Below, one piece after another: positions 62,201 through 64,000 of a DNA stretch of 64,000 nt. A program made the translations under genes and the position numbers. Location of the stretch: positions 186,001 through 250,000 of the forward strand of contig NZ_BOQL01000006.1 of the NCBI RefSeq assembly GCF_018332655.1, read 5' to 3'. The stretch is from Actinoplanes auranticolor. Lineage in GTDB: Bacteria; Actinomycetota; Actinomycetes; Mycobacteriales; Micromonosporaceae. The notes under the pieces are model-generated. The model did no database searches. It saw nothing but the letters and a program-made list of their open reading frames with translations, and was not told where the DNA came from. Every line of letters starts with the position of its first letter. The stretch's first letter is position 1.

Positions 62201-64000
62201 ACTGTTCGACGACGTCGACACCTCGCGCACGGTCGGCTGGTTCACCGCCGAGTTCCCGGTCTCGCTCACCGTGCCGGCCGGCGACTGGGCCGGGGTGCTC
62301 ACCGGCGTCAAGGAACAGCTGCGCGCGGTGCCGCACCGCGGTCTCAGCTTCGGCGCTCTGCGCTATCTGAGCCCGGCCGGCGGGCCCGGGGCCGCCCTGC
62401 GCGGGTTGCCGATGCCGCAGATCTGCTTCAACTACCACGGCCAGTGGGACGTCGACGCCGAGCCGGACGGGCTCTACCGGGCCTGGCACCCGGGCGCGGG
62501 GCAGGACGTCGCGCCGGAGAGCAACCGCGGCTACCTGATCGAGATCACCGGCGCGGTCACCGACGGGTGCCTGCACCTGGACTGGACCTACTCGCACGAG
62601 GTGCACGACGAGGCCACCGTGCGCCGGCTGGCCGAGGCCATGACGGCGGCGCTGCGCGAGATCGTGGCGCACTGTGCCTGGCCCGGCGCGGGTGGCCGCA
62701 GCCCCTCGGACTTCCCGCTCGCCGCCCTGGACCAGGCCGCGGTCGACCGGCTGGCCGGCGACGGCCGCGACGTCGAGGACATCTATCCGCTGACCCCGCT
62801 GCAGGCCGGCATGCTGTTCCACAGCCTGGTCGACGCCGGCTCCGGTGCCTACGTGGACCAGGTACGCGTCCGGCTGTCCGGGGTGAGCGACCCGGCCGCG
62901 CTGGCCGACGCCTGGCAGCGGGTCGCCGACCGGACGCCGGTGCTGCGCAGCGCCGTCGCCTGGGAGGGGCTGGCCCGGCCCGTGCAGGTGGTGCGGCGCC
63001 GGGTGGCCGTACCCGTCGTCCACCTCGACCTGCGCTCGCTGCCCCCGCACGAACGCGACGCCGAACTCGAGCGGCTGTCGGCCGGGGAACGCACGGCCGG
63101 GGTCGACCTCACCCGGGCACCGCTGCTGCGCCTGGCGATCGCCCGGCTCGGCCCGGACGAGGTGCTGCTCAGCTGGAGTTCGCACCACATCATGCTGGAC
63201 GGCTGGAGCACCGCCGCGGTCTTCGCCGAGGTCTGCGAGCAGTACGCCGCCATCACCTCCGGCCGGGCACCGCAGCTGACCCCGCGGCGCCCGTTCCGCG
63301 ACTATCTGGCCTGGCTCGCCGCGCAGGACGCCACCGAGTCGCAGCGGTACTGGCGTGGCGTGCTGGCCGGGGTGGAGGCACCCACGCCGTTGCCGTACGA
63401 CCGGCCGCCGGTCGACACCCACCGCGCCGAGTCTTCACAGTCGGTGCGGCTGGACCTGAGCCCGCAGGAGTCGGCCCTGCTGCACGCCACCGCCCGCGCG
63501 AACGGCCTGACCGTGAACACCGTCGTGCAGGGCGCCTGGGCGCTGCTGCTGTCGCACTACAGCGGCGAACGTGACGTGCTCTTCGGCACCACGGTCTCCG
63601 GGCGGCCGGCCGAGCTCGCCGGGGTGGAGTCGATGATCGGCATGTTCATCAACACCCTGCCCACCCGCGCGCGGATCAGCGACGACACCGACGTCGCGGG
63701 CTGGCTGCGGACCCTGCAGATCGAGCAGAGCGAGGCCCGGCGCTACGACTTCGCCTCGCTGGCCGACCTGCGCGCGTGCAGCGACCTGCCGCCCGGCGGC
63801 ACCGGCCTGTTCGACAGCATGGTCGCCTTCGAGAACTACCCGATCGACGCGGCGGGGGAGGGGCCGGGGCTGCGGGTCGGTGCGGTCGAGGGCATCGACA
63901 CCACCACGTTCGCCCTCTGCCTGACCGCGTATCTCGACGACCGGTTGCGCTTCGAGCTCGCCTACGACCCCGCGCTGTTCGACGCGGGCACGGTGGCGAC
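50295..64000 (+). CDS. Nonribosomal peptide synthetase 2 (partial, at least 3.3 modules)
   Basis: The frame is open from ATG 50295, which overlaps the NRPS 1 stop (ATGA), to the window end; over 4500 codons are visible. Domains by position: C4 50440-51770 (HHIITDG, LCL); A4 51810-53340; T4 53370-53600; E4 53610-54940 (HHLVMDG); C5 54980-56290 (HHVLLDG, DCL); A5 56330-57900; T5 57940-58170; C6 58210-59540 (HHIITDG); A6 59590-61080; T6 61110-61330; E6 61370-62700 (HHLVVDG); C7 62770-64000, truncated by the window (HHIMLDG, DCL-type). Pocket residues: A4 DTEDMGFVD, A5 DTEDMGYVD, A6 DAEDLGMVD. All have Glu at 239 and Asp at 278 and 331, suggesting polar or basic substrates. Modules 4 and 6 epimerise. 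A TTG at 50310 behind AAGGAG is an alternative start. Confidence 0.93.
50298..50312 (+). promoter_or_regulatory. Ribosome-binding site that makes the NRPS 2 start ambiguous
   Basis: AAGGAG at 50298-50303 is six bases before an in-frame TTG (50310) of NRPS 2. The upstream ATG at 50295 has no clear site of its own but overlaps the NRPS 1 stop. Either start gives the same domains; they differ by five residues. Confidence 0.5.

Noticed and set aside
60000..63422. Antisense open frame of about 1140 codons within NRPS 2
   Set aside because: Same reasoning: a repetitive Arg/Gly/Val-rich product opposite intact C, A, T and E domains.

Overview
The window is about 72% GC with strongly GC-biased third codon positions, GTG and TTG starts, frequent four-base start/stop overlaps, Tat-type signal peptides, a SigE-family ECF sigma factor, DivIVA/Wag31 and a long NRPS. 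This points to a filamentous actinobacterium, most likely of the Micromonosporaceae (Actinoplanes-like). That assignment is an inference from gene content and codon use; no rRNA gene is present.

Positions 1-3530 hold a membrane-anchored protein, SelO, a MarR-GNAT fusion and a small membrane protein. Positions 3537-7170 are a decayed island: remnants of a LysR regulator, two FMN-monooxygenase fragments, small membrane and zinc-ribbon-like genes, and a frameshifted acetamidase fragment. Positions 7190-14400 encode a GH5 cellulase with two kinds of binding module, a Tat-exported M20 amidohydrolase, a large secreted M14 carboxypeptidase and a DedA protein. Positions 14400-20800 carry PspC, a CrtU-like FAD enzyme, a PepSY membrane protein, DivIVA and an AI-2E-type transporter. 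The gaps here are rich in repeats: a 22-bp array, a 44-bp array that reiterates a translation start region, and a dispersed hairpin element.

Positions 20844-25495 are a five-gene overlapping operon: ThuA-like, Gfo/Idh/MocA, LolA-like, ABC ATPase, ABC permease. Positions 27351-29823 are a second overlapping operon: ECF sigma factor, a membrane protein with three 47-residue repeats, and an amidoligase-like enzyme. Positions 30135-37724 hold an HxlR regulator with a divergent hydrolase, PhoD behind a PHO-box-like sequence, a DAG-kinase-family protein, an ArsR/AHSA1/TIGR03086 operon with a clear operator, a rhodanese, and a pectate-lyase-like beta-helix protein behind a LacI-type operator.

The last 25 kb is the start of a nonribosomal peptide cluster. 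An Arg-rich leader ORF is coupled to a stand-alone serine hydrolase resembling penicillin-binding-protein-type thioesterases (SurE-like). Then come NRPS 1 (remnant C, A-T, C-A-T-E, C-A-T) and NRPS 2 (C-A-T-E, C-A-T, C-A-T-E, C...), which runs off the window. The sequence predicts at least seven residues, with D-configured residues at positions 2, 4 and 6, Ser at 3, and three successive A domains with acidic pockets at 4-6. The SurE-like protein suggests trans release, perhaps by macrocyclisation. This is the best candidate in the window for an undescribed system.
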